Assembly (NCBI GenBank): GCA_017465565.1
Contig: JAFTWA010000059.1
Coordinates: 26,855-90,854, forward strand
DNA from: Tyzzerella sp.
GTDB taxonomy: Bacteria; Bacillota; Clostridia; Lachnospirales; Lachnospiraceae
Reading direction: 5' to 3'
DNA: 64,000 bases
The first letter of the stretch is position 1. Every line of letters starts with the position of its first letter. A program made the position numbers and the translations under genes. This document shows, piece after piece, positions 45,582-55,329 of this stretch. The notes under the pieces were generated by a model. The model ran no database searches. It saw only the letters and a program-made list of their open reading frames with translations, and was not told the DNA's origin.

Positions 45582-47237
45582 TTATTTTGCCAATCGATTC
45601 AGTGCACTGAACACCGCCTTGATACCCGCTCTTGTGATATTCGAGCTTACGCCAACTCCGTATGTAACCTTTCCAGTCTTTTCATCACGCATACAGATGT
45701 AAGCAGCCGCTCTCGCTTTTGAGCCTTCACCAAGCGAATGTTGTGTGTAATCCACGATGCTTGCGTCAACACCTGTCGCCTCTTCGATGGCTGTCTTAAC
45801 CGCACTAAGTGGTCCGTTTCCAATCGCTGACACGTCAAATGTTTCTCCCTTGTACGCGAAACGGAGGTCCACTTTTGTATCACGATAGCCGTGGTCTTCT
45901 GCTTTTGCTTTCACGAATTGATATGGATATACTAATTCAAGATATTCTTGTTCGAACACTTCCATAATCGTGCTTGGTGCAACCTCACCTTGTTTTTCTG
46001 CGATTGCCTGAATCACATCTGCGAATTCTTTATGCATTGCTTTTGGAAGCTTGAATCCAAATTCGCTGTCCATAACGAAGGCTACGCCGCCCTTACCAGA
46101 CTGGCTGTTGATACGGACGATTGGCTCATATTCACGACCAACATCGGCTGGGTCGATTGGAAGATATGGTACTTCCCACCAGTCCTGATTGCGTTCCTTC
46201 ATCGCCTGCACACCTTTGTTGATCGCATCCTGATGCGAGCCAGAGAATGCAGTAAATACTAATTTGCCTGCATATGGATGGCGCATTGGCACTTCCATCT
46301 TACAGCATCTTTCGTATACTTCCTGAATTTCTACGATATTTGTAAGGTCTAATTCCGGGTCGATTCCCTGCGAGAACATGTTATAAGCAACTGTTAAGAT
46401 GTCGAGGTTACCTGTACGTTCTCCATTTCCGAAAAGTGTACCTTCCACACGGTCAGCTCCTGCAAGAAGCGCAAGCTCTGTTGCTGCAACGCCAGTACCT
46501 CTGTCGTTGTGTGGATGAATGCTTAAGATAATACTTTCTCTATTTTTGAAATGTTTATGCATCCATTCGATTTGGTCTGCGTAAACGTTTGGTGTTGTCA
46601 TTTCAACCGTCGCTGGAAGGTTAAAGATGATAGGATTTTCCTTTGTTGGTCCCCATGCATCCTGCACTGCTGTGCACACTTCAAGCGCATAGTCAAGCTC
46701 TGTTCCGGTAAAGCTTTCTGGAGAATATTCCAAGATAACTTCGCCCGGGAAGTCCTTCATACATTTCTTTACTAATTCTGTACCATCAATGGCAATCTGC
46801 TTGATTTCTTCTCTGTTTTTATGGAACACAACATCTCTTTGAAGAGTAGAAGTTGAGTTGTAAATGTGCACGATTGCCTTCTTTACACCTTCCAATGCTT
46901 CGAACGTTCTCTGAATCAGATGCTCGCGGCACTGTACAAGTACCTGAATACACACATCATCCGGAATAAGATTGCGTTCTACCAGCTCGCGCAGGAAATC
47001 GAATTCAATCTGGGATGCAGATGGAAAACCAACTTCAATTTCCTTGAATCCAAGCTTTACAAGAAGGTTAAACATCTCGATTTTTTCTTCCACAACCATT
47101 GGTTCAATAAGAGCCTGATTGCCATCACGCAAGTCTACGCTGCACCATACTGGTGCTTTTTGAATTTCTTTATTCGGCCATTCTCTTTCTGGATAGGCCA
47201 TTACTGGTACTCTTTTATATTTTTGATAATTCAGCAT
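45582..47237 (-). CDS. leuA: 2-isopropylmalate synthase
   Basis: First committed step of leucine synthesis: condenses acetyl-CoA with 2-ketoisovalerate. The 551 residues have the active-site start WCSVDLRDGNQAL, the metal-binding HPHNDRGTG and a C-terminal regulatory domain for leucine. The N-terminal YQKYKRVPVMAYPEREWPN is typical of the long LeuA form found in actinobacteria and many clostridia. The ATG at 47237 is chosen because AGGAG lies 10 bases away; GTG at 47246 is too close to it. It follows an HPr gene with no leader between, so no T-box or leucine attenuator is visible here. Confidence 0.96.
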   Translation of the reverse strand: MLNYQKYKRVPVMAYPEREWPNKEIQKAPVWCSVDLRDGNQALIEPMVVEEKIEMFNLLVKLGFKEIEVGFPSASQIEFDFLRELVERNLIPDDVCIQVLVQCREHLIQRTFEALEGVKKAIVHIYNSTSTLQRDVVFHKNREEIKQIAIDGTELVKKCMKDFPGEVILEYSPESFTGTELDYALEVCTAVQDAWGPTKENPIIFNLPATVEMTTPNVYADQIEWMHKHFKNRESIILSIHPHNDRGTGVAATELALLAGADRVEGTLFGNGERTGNLDILTVAYNMFSQGIDPELDLTNIVEIQEVYERCCKMEVPMRHPYAGKLVFTAFSGSHQDAINKGVQAMKERNQDWWEVPYLPIDPADVGREYEPIVRINSQSGKGGVAFVMDSEFGFKLPKAMHKEFADVIQAIAEKQGEVAPSTIMEVFEQEYLELVYPYQFVKAKAEDHGYRDTKVDLRFAYKGETFDVSAIGNGPLSAVKTAIEEATGVDASIVDYTQHSLGEGSKARAAAYICMRDEKTGKVTYGVGVSSNITRAGIKAVFSALNRLAK

Positions 47238-47242
47238 GTTTG

Positions 47243-47506
47243 TCACTCTCCTAATCCGTCTTCAATAATCTTTACCATAGTAGCCAACGCTTCTTCTTCA
47301 TCTTCGCCTTCGCATATCAGTTCAATTTCGTCTCCACGCTTGATGCAGGCACCAAGAACACTCAGCACACTTTTTGCATTTGCTATCGTGTTCTTGTGGC
47401 GAAATGTTACCTTGCTCTTAAATTCTACCGCAGTTTTGCAGAAAAGACCTGCTGGTCTTAAATGCAGCCCTGTGGTGTTCTTAATCATTATTTTCTGTGT
47501 CACCAT
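47243..47506 (-). CDS. HPr-family phosphocarrier protein
   Basis: An 87-residue HPr protein of the PTS fold. His15 in GLHLRPAGL is the phosphate-accepting residue and Ser46 in NAKSVLSVLGA is the regulatory site used by HPr kinase in Gram-positives. Both are intact, so it could act as PTS carrier and as co-regulator. It lies in a run with cdaR upstream (19 bp) and leuA downstream, away from the ptsI gene with which the main HPr gene is usual. Confidence 0.9.
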   Translation of the reverse strand: MVTQKIMIKNTTGLHLRPAGLFCKTAVEFKSKVTFRHKNTIANAKSVLSVLGACIKRGDEIELICEGEDEEEALATMVKIIEDGLGE

Positions 47507-47525
47507 ACATGTAGCCTCCTACATA

Positions 47526-48785
47526 TTAGTTTCCTGCCGCTTCTTTCTGGGACAATATAATCTGCACCTTCACATCACCAGTATATGCACATCCTTCTGG
47601 TATGCTTGTAATCGTTACAGGCACCTCAAAGGTTCCTTCCTCTTTAAATGCTGTGAGATCAATTGTCGCTGTAATCTTCTCTGCTGTCAGAGTCTGCAGT
47701 ACTTCGTTTGCTCCTTCAAATACTAGTTCCAATGCCTGAGTAGGTCCATATTCTATCTGAAGCTTATCAGACAATCCTTCTACTCTTACAGAACGAACTG
47801 GAAGGGAAATTGTTTTTGTTCCAACCTGCTCCAGAATAATTTTTACAAGAACATTGCTTGCATCCGAATCTGCCAAAATCACGCCTTCTGGCAAATATTT
47901 ACTGATATCAACTACAATATCCTCATTCTTTGTCATATCTGTTTTCTGCAGCTCTTCTGCTTTTATTTCCAGCTTCGTAACTGTAGTTAACACTTCTTGG
48001 CTTGCCGCAATTTCCACCTCTTTTGGCTCTACTTCAATGGAATCGAAGATGTATCCATCCCCCGGAACAATACCAGAGGTATCAAATCCCAGACTAACGG
48101 TCTTCGTCTTCCATACAGTAACAGTTACGTCCACCCCGTTTGCATCACAGTTACTTGACAGATTTGTCTTTTCAATTACGTTATCTGCCGCATCATAGTA
48201 AACGAGAGTCGTTTGTTTTGTCACATCACCAGACAGCTCAGAAACGTCTACTCTTGCAACTACTTTACTAATCTTTCCAACAACCGATTCTGGTCCGCTG
48301 ATATCCACTGATTTTGGCGATACAGACAGACCTGCAACTACATAACCATCACGCACGCTTCCAGTCGTGACTGGTGTGATTGGGAATGTCTTTTGCTGTG
48401 TCTCTTCCACCTTTACTTGGATATTCTGCGGATTAGCAGTCGCTTTCTCATATTTTCCTTCAAATCCATTGATTGTAATTCGAATCGGCACCGAAGTTCC
48501 CTGGAGTTCGCGCATATCGGCTGTCGCCACGATATTGCCGCTCTTGATTTCTTCCAGGACCTTACGTCTTGCCTCTACAGTAACCACAACCGTTTTCGTG
48601 TTGTCAGAAATCTGATAGCTCTTACCTTCATTGGTAATAACCTCTGGATTAACCACGCCTACTTCTGTATAAAATTTCTTTTGTTCAATTGGATCATCGA
48701 TATTTACAACAGCCCACCATAAGAAGATTGCGAAGAAGAGGGCCATGATTTTGAGGCCGAGATTATTTTTCAGTCTTTCCTTCAT
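47526..48785 (-). CDS. cdaR: CdaR/YbbR-domain protein, regulator of the diadenylate cyclase
   Basis: Membrane-anchored extracytoplasmic protein that modulates CdaA. A single N-terminal span (LGLKIMALFFAIFLWWAVV) is followed by about four YbbR repeats, seen as recurring patterns such as SVRDGYVVAGLSVSPKSVDI and GDGYIFDSIEVEPKEVEI. The 419-residue gene starts inside the end of cdaA (23-bp overlap). In many Firmicutes the order is cdaA-cdaR-glmM; here glmM does not follow and HPr-leuA stands in its place. Confidence 0.92.
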   Translation of the reverse strand: MKERLKNNLGLKIMALFFAIFLWWAVVNIDDPIEQKKFYTEVGVVNPEVITNEGKSYQISDNTKTVVVTVEARRKVLEEIKSGNIVATADMRELQGTSVPIRITINGFEGKYEKATANPQNIQVKVEETQQKTFPITPVTTGSVRDGYVVAGLSVSPKSVDISGPESVVGKISKVVARVDVSELSGDVTKQTTLVYYDAADNVIEKTNLSSNCDANGVDVTVTVWKTKTVSLGFDTSGIVPGDGYIFDSIEVEPKEVEIAASQEVLTTVTKLEIKAEELQKTDMTKNEDIVVDISKYLPEGVILADSDASNVLVKIILEQVGTKTISLPVRSVRVEGLSDKLQIEYGPTQALELVFEGANEVLQTLTAEKITATIDLTAFKEEGTFEVPVTITSIPEGCAYTGDVKVQIILSQKEAAGN

Positions 48786-49644
48786 CCTTACGCCATCCTT
48801 TCTTCAATGTGAACTTTTTCTCATTTTCTGCCTTATCCTGCAGCTGCAGCAATTTGCCGCGCAGCTGTTCCTGCGGAACTGCACGGGTAAGATGACCGCC
48901 GACTGCAAAAGAAACTCTTCCTGTCTCTTCTGATACACTGATTACCAGCGCGTCACTCACTTCGCTCATTCCAACTGCCGCACGGTGTCTTGTACCCAGG
49001 TCTTTACTAAGCTTCATATTATCTGATAATGGCAGATAGCATGTAGCTGCCACGATACGGTCACCGCGCACAATAACTGCACCGTCATGAAGTGGTGTGT
49101 TATGTTCAAATATATTAATAAGTACCTGACTTGATACGATACAATCCAGTGCAATTCCTGTGTGCTCGTACTCTGTCAGTTTGATGTCTCTCTCTACAAC
49201 AATCAATGCTCCTGTCTTAACTTTTCCCATTTCATAGCAGGCTGTTACAATCGCATCAATCGTTTTCATTTGGAATCTGCCATGTGTCTTGTTGGTATCA
49301 AATGGCATAAAAGCATTCCAAAAATCTCTCTGACCTAATTTTTCCAGTGCTCTTCGAAGTTCTGGCTGGAACACGACGATTGCTGCTGTTGCCAATACTC
49401 CGATAGAATTCTTCGCCAGCCATAAAATTGTATTCATTCTTAAAACAAAAGCAATCAGAATAAAGACAGCAAGCACAATAATGCCTCGAAGCAGCATCCA
49501 GGCTTTTGTATTCTTAATCCATTTGATGAGCTGGTAAAAGAGAAAAGCAAGAATAATAATTTCAAGCACATCTGTCACTTTCACATCTGGAAAATACCAG
49601 TCCCCAATAATTGGATTTAAAAGAGCACGAATATTCTGTCTCAT
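48763..49644 (-). CDS. cdaA: Diadenylate cyclase CdaA
   Basis: Makes cyclic di-AMP from two ATP. The 293-residue protein has three N-terminal spans and a DAC (DisA_N) domain: PLHDGAVIVRGDRIVAATCY contains the catalytic DGA and DLGTRHRAAVGMSEVSDAL the RHR motif, both complete. It is the first gene of the cdaA-cdaR-HPr-leuA run and follows GGAGGTGACAG. c-di-AMP controls osmotic balance and wall growth; the gene is usually essential. Confidence 0.96.
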   Translation of the reverse strand: MRQNIRALLNPIIGDWYFPDVKVTDVLEIIILAFLFYQLIKWIKNTKAWMLLRGIIVLAVFILIAFVLRMNTILWLAKNSIGVLATAAIVVFQPELRRALEKLGQRDFWNAFMPFDTNKTHGRFQMKTIDAIVTACYEMGKVKTGALIVVERDIKLTEYEHTGIALDCIVSSQVLINIFEHNTPLHDGAVIVRGDRIVAATCYLPLSDNMKLSKDLGTRHRAAVGMSEVSDALVISVSEETGRVSFAVGGHLTRAVPQEQLRGKLLQLQDKAENEKKFTLKKGWRKDEGKTEK

Positions 49645-49702
49645 TCTGTCACCTCCATTCTATCTGTTCTTTCTTTCGATTTATTTCTTCTAAATAAAAG
49701 AT

Positions 49703-50665
49703 CTAATCTTCTTCAATAATCTTTTGGGTTTCAGTCTCCTGACGTTCATGAATACGTTTTACCGTCTTCTCTGGAACTGCAACCGACATCTTAGGAACTG
49801 CCTTTACATAATAATAATATTCATCATCTTCAAACTGTAAGTATTCTGTCCTTGCATAATCCACAGCAAAGACGAAGAACTCTAATATCAATGCAAAGAT
49901 AACTGCAAATATGCTTCCAACAATCAACGCAACGTAATCTACCGGCACCTCCATAATTACATTTGCAAATGCCATTACAATCATATTGCTAAGTGCACCA
50001 GCCACGATTGCAATCTTCCATGCATGGTCAACTGCAAGCTGTCTCAGGTAATATACGATTAAAAGCACAAGCCCGAACGAAACAATTGCCGCCCACATTT
50101 TGCCATTCAGAAGTACCTGCTGTGCATATGCTGTGATTTGCTCCATCATTCCTGTCTCTGCAACAGTTCCAATGAGTGTCGCATAAGATTTTACGTAATC
50201 GACCATATAATAGAATAGTGTTCCCATAGAAATAGCCACGATACAAACCGGACCGCCTACTAATCCAAATATAATTGGAACTGCTACCGGCATGTTAAAC
50301 ATATATGCAATCAGAACAAGAAGTAAAATCAAGGATTTCCCCGGTGTGTAACGCAGGTAAAGTGCATACATTACGAGGAACAGTGCCGCCGATACGATTG
50401 CCATTCCAAACGATACTGTGAAAACATGGAGAAGTACCGCAAACATTGCAAATACTACGGTCATCGCTGTTGGCAGGAATGTACAAATCAGAGACAGTAC
50501 AATTGACATAAATGGATTTCCCAGTACCGATGAGAATCCGATGTTGTTGTTAATAAAGGTAAATGTCAATAATGCCAGCAAAAATCTCAGCACTCGATCA
50601 ATATATCTTGAGTATTTTGTATAAAGCATAGAAATATGCCCCTTCAATTCAAATAATTTGCCCAT
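49703..50665 (-). CDS. Polytopic membrane protein, function unknown
   Basis: A 320-residue integral membrane protein with about eight hydrophobic spans between residues 25 and 270 and a polar tail that contains YYYYVKAVPKMSV and ends in acidic residues. It overlaps the upstream gene (TAATG) and has GAGGAGGAAC before the ATG. I know similar conserved proteins in Lachnospiraceae only as hypothetical. Its place between recD2-comF and cdaA suggests an envelope role, nothing more. Confidence 0.7.
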   Translation of the reverse strand: MGKLFELKGHISMLYTKYSRYIDRVLRFLLALLTFTFINNNIGFSSVLGNPFMSIVLSLICTFLPTAMTVVFAMFAVLLHVFTVSFGMAIVSAALFLVMYALYLRYTPGKSLILLLVLIAYMFNMPVAVPIIFGLVGGPVCIVAISMGTLFYYMVDYVKSYATLIGTVAETGMMEQITAYAQQVLLNGKMWAAIVSFGLVLLIVYYLRQLAVDHAWKIAIVAGALSNMIVMAFANVIMEVPVDYVALIVGSIFAVIFALILEFFVFAVDYARTEYLQFEDDEYYYYVKAVPKMSVAVPEKTVKRIHERQETETQKIIEED

Positions 50666-51060
50666 TATTGTTCCTCCTCTCTGTACATATCTTCTAAAAT
50701 TTCAAGTCCTTTTTTGAATCGCTTCACGCGGTGATATGCACGTGCATGTTTCTTTTTGTAATGTTTTCTGGAAAGCACGATATATGTGATAAGCATTAAT
50801 CCGTAAGCGGCCACAAACGCAAGCACCAATGAGAGAATCAGTCCAAACGACATATCCTTCAGTAGTACCTGCAAACACGTAACAACGATTAGCGCTGCTA
50901 TAATTATGTATGCAACTGTCATCCATAGAATCGACCATATCATGTTGCTGTTCACATAATCTTTCTTAAAATATGAGCTTATCTTTAGTTCTTCCGCACC
51001 ATCTTTGCTCTCATACAGCGCAAGCTTCACCATATGCTTTACCCGTTTTTCATTTAACAT
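50665..51060 (-). CDS. Small membrane protein, function unknown
   Basis: A 131-residue protein with two hydrophobic segments (about residues 43-68 and 76-98), a lysine/histidine-rich stretch (LSRKHYKKKHARAYHRVKRF) after them and an acidic end. The ATG at 51060 follows GAGGTGACAC; GTG at 51069 has no site. It is coupled to the 320-residue membrane protein and probably forms a unit with it. Confidence 0.7.
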   Translation of the reverse strand: MLNEKRVKHMVKLALYESKDGAEELKISSYFKKDYVNSNMIWSILWMTVAYIIIAALIVVTCLQVLLKDMSFGLILSLVLAFVAAYGLMLITYIVLSRKHYKKKHARAYHRVKRFKKGLEILEDMYREEEQ

Positions 51061-51120
51061 AAGTGTCACCTCTAAACATATTTTCCCTAATATACATTAT
51101 TATTTGAGTATACCACATAA

Positions 51121-51864
51121 TTAGAAACCTTGTCCAATACTTATGGTTAAAAACCATATTTTCTCCGCCCCGTTTTGCCTCAATACTCTCGCTGCCGCAT
51201 CTATGGTATTCCCCGTGGTATAAATATCATCCACAATAAGCACATGGGGCACCTTTTTCCAGTGTTTTGTAATCTGAAATGCCTCCTTCAGATTCTTCTT
51301 TCTCTCTTTATCATTCAGTTCCTTCTGTGGCCTTGTATAGCGCACACGCTGCACCGCTTTTGCATTCACCGGAATTCCAGAAAGCCGTCCCAGATGGTGT
51401 GCTATGATTTCTGCCTGGTTGTAACCCCGGACTCGTTTTCGCTTCCAGTGAAGCGGCACTGGCACAATCACATCAATGTTCCAATTCTTTAGGTTCTTTC
51501 CATATAAACGCCAAAGCTCCTTGGCATAAAATTCTCCAAAGATGCGGCGATTGTGATACTTAAACTGATAGATGGACCATGTGACAGGTCCCTTGTGGAG
51601 CCATATGCTTTTTCCCTGTTCAAAAGCGGTCTCCCTTTTCTTACAGTCCTGGCAGTACTCCTGCTCCGCATATCTTACCGGCTTGCCACACTTTTTGCAG
51701 CGCGGTTCCTTGATATATGTAACTTTTTTAAGACAATCCTTACAGATGGGTGTCCTGCAAATTTTTCCACAAAAATAACATGTTTGAGGGTATAGTACCC
51801 TCAAACACTTGTCATACACTTTATATAATAGGTTCATCCGTTTACACCGGACTCTCTTTGGCAT
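51121..51864 (-). CDS. comF: ComF-family phosphoribosyltransferase-like protein
   Basis: ComF proteins are needed for DNA uptake in competent Gram-positives. The N-terminus has two zinc-ribbon-like groups (CYFCGKICRTPICKDC and CKKCGKPVRY ... YCQDC). The PRTase domain has VIVPVPLHWKRKRVRGYNQA and the PRPP loop VLIVDDIYTTGNTIDAAA. The 247 residues are the usual length. The start at 51864 lies 2 bases past the recD2 stop, with AGGAA only 2 bases before it; coupling to recD2 is likely. ATG at 51837 has no site. Confidence 0.93.
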   Translation of the reverse strand: MPKRVRCKRMNLLYKVYDKCLRVLYPQTCYFCGKICRTPICKDCLKKVTYIKEPRCKKCGKPVRYAEQEYCQDCKKRETAFEQGKSIWLHKGPVTWSIYQFKYHNRRIFGEFYAKELWRLYGKNLKNWNIDVIVPVPLHWKRKRVRGYNQAEIIAHHLGRLSGIPVNAKAVQRVRYTRPQKELNDKERKKNLKEAFQITKHWKKVPHVLIVDDIYTTGNTIDAAARVLRQNGAEKIWFLTISIGQGF

Positions 51865-51867
51865 TTC

Positions 51868-54084
51868 CTACATCATTTCCCGAATCCGCTCTGCAAGGCT
51901 TGTATAACGGTTCTGTTCATGTACATTCTGAATCATTTCCTGAAATGTAATATCGCTCCCCACAAGCGTCACACATTTCTTCGCCCTTGTCACCGCTGTG
52001 TAAATCAGGTTGCGGTGATAGAGCTGTCTTGGCCCCTGAAGCAGGGGAATAATTACCGCCGGATACTCGCTTCCCTGGGACTTGTGAACTGTAACGGCAT
52101 ATGCCAGTTCCAGTTCCTCCAGCAGCTGAAATGGATATTTTACTTTTTTCTTTTCTTCATACTCCACTTCGATAGTTTCGGTATAATGGTTGATTTCCGT
52201 AATTCTTCCAATGTCGCCGTTGAAAACCCCGACGCCTTTATCTACTACAAGGCCATACTTTGTCGCAATCTCCCACTCGAGCTGGTAATTATTTTTTATC
52301 TGCATGACCTTATCGCCCACGCGGAACAGCTTATCCCCATATTCTTTCTCTGCCTTCTTGGCATCTGGCGGATTCAAATACTGCTGCAGGATTGTATTCA
52401 GCCGCTCCACTCCGAGAAGTCCTTTTCGCATCGGAGTGAGCACCTGAATGTCCAGCATGTCCGCGTCTACGTATCTCGGGAGCTTCTTCTGAATCAGCGT
52501 CAGCACCACACTGATAATCGTATTCGCATCCTGTCTCTTTAGGAAAAAGAAATCTCTGCTCTTATTATCCAGAATCACTTCTTCTCCGCGGTTAATCTTA
52601 TGGGCATTGACTACAATGTCACTCTGCTCTGCCTGACGGAAAATCTTCGTAAGCGTAATCACCGGAAAGCATTCTGACTCAATCAAATCTTTCAAAACGC
52701 TCCCTGCCCCCACCGACGGCAGCTGGTCTTTATCCCCTACCAGAATGACTCTGGTTCCTACCATAACCGCTTTCAAAAGCACATGCATCAGCGGCAGGTC
52801 TACCATGGACATCTCATCAATGATAATCACATCTGCCTCCAGTGGATTTTCCTCGTTTCGCCCATACTGCATGCGGTTGTCGCTATTTTCCGGAATATAG
52901 GCAAGCTCCAGCATACGGTGAATGGTCTTGGCCTCATAGCCTGTCGCCTCTGTCATTCGCTTTGCCGCACGCCCCGTCGGTGCTGCCAGGTAAATATCCA
53001 TCCCCTCACTTTCAAAGAAATGAATCATCGCATTGATGGTTGTCGTTTTTCCAGTTCCAGGCCCGCCGGTCAGCACCATAAGACCGTTTCTCGCGGCTGT
53101 AATAACTGCTTTTCTCTGCATATCGTCTAACTGCAAATCTGCATTCTGCTCTATTTGGAACAAACGCTGGGCCACAGCCACCTCTGCCACGTCATATTTT
53201 ATATCCAGGTCGTGGAGCATTTTCGCCGTATTCAGTTCCATATAGTAGTACTGGGACGGATAAATATGTTTTTCTTCCTCCACATCCCGCATCACGATTT
53301 TCTTCTCGATTGCAAGGTCCATGAGATACTTCGAAACGTCTGCAAGATCCAGCTCCAGAAGCGCCTTAGTCCGATACAGTACTTCCCGCTCTGGCAGATA
53401 AATATGACCATCATTTGTCGCCTGCAACAGCACGTAGAATATACCGCTTCGAATGCGGTAATCCGAATCTGTATGTATGCCGATTCTTCTTGCAATTTCA
53501 TCTGCCGTTTTAAATCCAACACCAGGAACATGGTCTGCAATCTGGTACGGATTTTCTTCCATGACACGGTACACATTCTGGCCGTAATGTTCATAAATCT
53601 TTGCGGATAATGCCAGTGTAATACCGTACTTCTGCAGATAAATCATGGCCTTTCGCATGTCCTTCTTCTCTTCTACCTGGGATGCAATTTCCATTGCTTT
53701 CCGTTCACTGATCCCCTTTACTTCTGCGAGGCGCTCCGGCTCTTCTTCTATGATGCGGAACGTGTCGCCCTTGAATCTGCGCACGATGCGCCCTGCAAGT
53801 GTTGCCCCAAGGCCCTTGATTGCGCCTGAGCCAAGATACCGCTCAATAGAAATCAAATCCTCCGGCTCCTGCACTTCGTAAGAAGCAACCTGCAGCTGCA
53901 CCCCATAGGTCCCATGGGTGACATACTCGCCTGTCAGCTCCAACAATTCGCCCTCGCCAATATAAGGAAAACTACCAACGCAAGTCAATTCTCCATCATC
54001 ATTCACCAAATGAAATACCGTATAACCATTGTCTTCGTTCCGAAACACAATATGGTCTACATATCCTTTTACAATTTCTGCCAC
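51868..54084 (-). CDS. recD2: RecD2-type ATP-dependent DNA helicase
   Basis: Superfamily 1B 5'-3' helicase that works without RecBC in Gram-positives. The 738 residues begin with the N-terminal domain of RecD2 (GYVDHIVFRNEDNGYTVFHL), then HhH-like segments around residues 85-210, Walker A VLTGGPGTGKTTTINA, Walker B IIIDEMSMVDLPLM and the late motif AVTVHKSQGSEYPAV followed by TAVTRAKKCV. It precedes comF and its start follows AAGGAGGAAAACG. Confidence 0.96.
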   Translation of the reverse strand: MAEIVKGYVDHIVFRNEDNGYTVFHLVNDDGELTCVGSFPYIGEGELLELTGEYVTHGTYGVQLQVASYEVQEPEDLISIERYLGSGAIKGLGATLAGRIVRRFKGDTFRIIEEEPERLAEVKGISERKAMEIASQVEEKKDMRKAMIYLQKYGITLALSAKIYEHYGQNVYRVMEENPYQIADHVPGVGFKTADEIARRIGIHTDSDYRIRSGIFYVLLQATNDGHIYLPEREVLYRTKALLELDLADVSKYLMDLAIEKKIVMRDVEEEKHIYPSQYYYMELNTAKMLHDLDIKYDVAEVAVAQRLFQIEQNADLQLDDMQRKAVITAARNGLMVLTGGPGTGKTTTINAMIHFFESEGMDIYLAAPTGRAAKRMTEATGYEAKTIHRMLELAYIPENSDNRMQYGRNEENPLEADVIIIDEMSMVDLPLMHVLLKAVMVGTRVILVGDKDQLPSVGAGSVLKDLIESECFPVITLTKIFRQAEQSDIVVNAHKINRGEEVILDNKSRDFFFLKRQDANTIISVVLTLIQKKLPRYVDADMLDIQVLTPMRKGLLGVERLNTILQQYLNPPDAKKAEKEYGDKLFRVGDKVMQIKNNYQLEWEIATKYGLVVDKGVGVFNGDIGRITEINHYTETIEVEYEEKKKVKYPFQLLEELELAYAVTVHKSQGSEYPAVIIPLLQGPRQLYHRNLIYTAVTRAKKCVTLVGSDITFQEMIQNVHEQNRYTSLAERIREMM

Positions 54085-54107
54085 GTTTTCCTCCTTGTTT
54101 TCTTAAC

Positions 54108-54135
54108 AAAGTCCCATTCACGGGACTCTGCGTTT
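54108..54135 (-). terminator. Hairpin in the mreB-recD2 gap
   Basis: Short GC-rich stem AGTCCCGT / ATGGGACT with TTTG after it on the minus strand, just upstream of recD2. It looks like a weak second terminator or a leader hairpin. Confidence 0.4.
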
Positions 54136-54152
54136 TTTATATGTCCGAATAT

Positions 54153-54186
54153 AAAAGAGCCGCTTTGGTAATTAAAGCAGCTCTTT
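54153..54186 (-). terminator. Intrinsic terminator after mreB
   Basis: Stem AAAGAGCTGCTTT / AAAGCGGCTCTTT with an eight-base loop (one G-T pair), followed by TATATTC, about 12 bp past the mreB stop. Confidence 0.85.
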
Positions 54187-54197
54187 ACATCTCAATC

Positions 54198-55181
54198 TTA
54201 TTTTGAACCCATGAATTCTACAAACTGTCCAGTTCCAATCGCAACTACTTTCATTGGATCTTCTGCTGTCATTGTATTGATTCCTGTCTTCTCTTCAATT
54301 AATTCTTCCAGACCACGAAGTAATGCGCCGCCGCCTGTGAGCACGATTCCTCTATCAAGAATATCTGCTGACAATTCTGGTGGAGTTCTTTCCAGTACTT
54401 CGATAACAGCTTCCACAATCTGACCTGCTGGTTCTGCAAGTGCTTCTTCTGTTTCTGAAGAAGTTACTGTTACTGTCTTAGGAAGACCTGTTACCAGGTT
54501 ACGTCCACGTACTTCCATAATCTCATCTTCTACTAATGGATAGGTTGTACCAATTCGAATCTTGATATCTTCTGCTGTACGTTCACCGATGAGCAAGTTG
54601 TGTTTCTTACGCATATAACGAACGATTGCTTCATCAAAGTCATCACCTGCAACCTTGATAGAAGTATTTACAACAGTTCCTCCAAGTGAAATAACTGCGA
54701 TATCTGATGTACCACCACCGATATCTACAATCATATTTCCACATGGCTTTGCAATATCAATTCCAGCTCCGATCGCTGCCGCTACAGGCTCTTCAATCAA
54801 ATGTACGGAACGGGCGCCTGCTGCGTATCCAGCATCCTCTACTGCTTTCTTTTCAACCTCTGTTACACCGCTTGGTACACAGATGCTAATACGTGGTTTC
54901 TTGAAAATTCTTGTACCTACTGCTTTCTGTACAAAATATTTAATCATCTTTTCAGTTACTGTGTAATCTGAAATAACACCCTGTCTTAAAGGTCTTACTG
55001 CAATAATGTTACCAGGTGTTCTTCCGAGCATTAATCTCGCTTCTTCCCCAATCGCTTTGATCACATTCGTGTCTCTGTCAAATGCCACTACTGAAGGTTC
55101 TTTTAAAACAACACCTTTCCCTTTTACGTACACCAGAACACTGGCTGTTCCCAAATCGATTCCGATATCTGTTACTGCCAT
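54198..55181 (-). CDS. mreB: MreB/Mbl-type bacterial actin
   Basis: Actin-like ATPase that guides side-wall synthesis on the inner membrane face. The 327 residues show DIGIDLGTASVLVYVKGKG (phosphate 1), MIVDIGGGTSDIAVISLGG (phosphate 2) and GIVLTGGGALLRGLEELIEE (adenosine motif). The absence of mreC and mreD next to it fits a lone Mbl or MreBH copy as well as MreB; the paralogue cannot be settled. It has its own promoter and terminator. Confidence 0.94.
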   Translation of the reverse strand: MAVTDIGIDLGTASVLVYVKGKGVVLKEPSVVAFDRDTNVIKAIGEEARLMLGRTPGNIIAVRPLRQGVISDYTVTEKMIKYFVQKAVGTRIFKKPRISICVPSGVTEVEKKAVEDAGYAAGARSVHLIEEPVAAAIGAGIDIAKPCGNMIVDIGGGTSDIAVISLGGTVVNTSIKVAGDDFDEAIVRYMRKKHNLLIGERTAEDIKIRIGTTYPLVEDEIMEVRGRNLVTGLPKTVTVTSSETEEALAEPAGQIVEAVIEVLERTPPELSADILDRGIVLTGGGALLRGLEELIEEKTGINTMTAEDPMKVVAIGTGQFVEFMGSK

Positions 55182-55246
55182 TTAGTTTCTCCTTTCACTG
55201 CTCTTATCTATTATATCATCTTTCGTTTCATTCATATATCTACAAC

Positions 55247-55275
55247 ATTATAATTGAATTTCAAATAAATGGAAA
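55247..55275 (-). promoter_or_regulatory. Promoter of mreB
   Basis: On the minus strand TTTCCA (55270-55275), 17-nt spacer, perfect TATAAT (55247-55252), about 65 bases before the start codon, which has GAAAGGAGAAAC upstream. A second -10-like TATAAT-type motif (GATATAATAG) lies closer to the gene. Confidence 0.6.
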
Positions 55276-55329
55276 GACTTTTTTTGCGATTTTCAGCATT
55301 TCTTAAGGAATATTTACATTATTTATGCA

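Noticed and set aside
47207-47525. T-box or leucine attenuator before leuA
   Set aside because: leuA starts 5 bases after the HPr gene; there is no leader in which such an element could lie.
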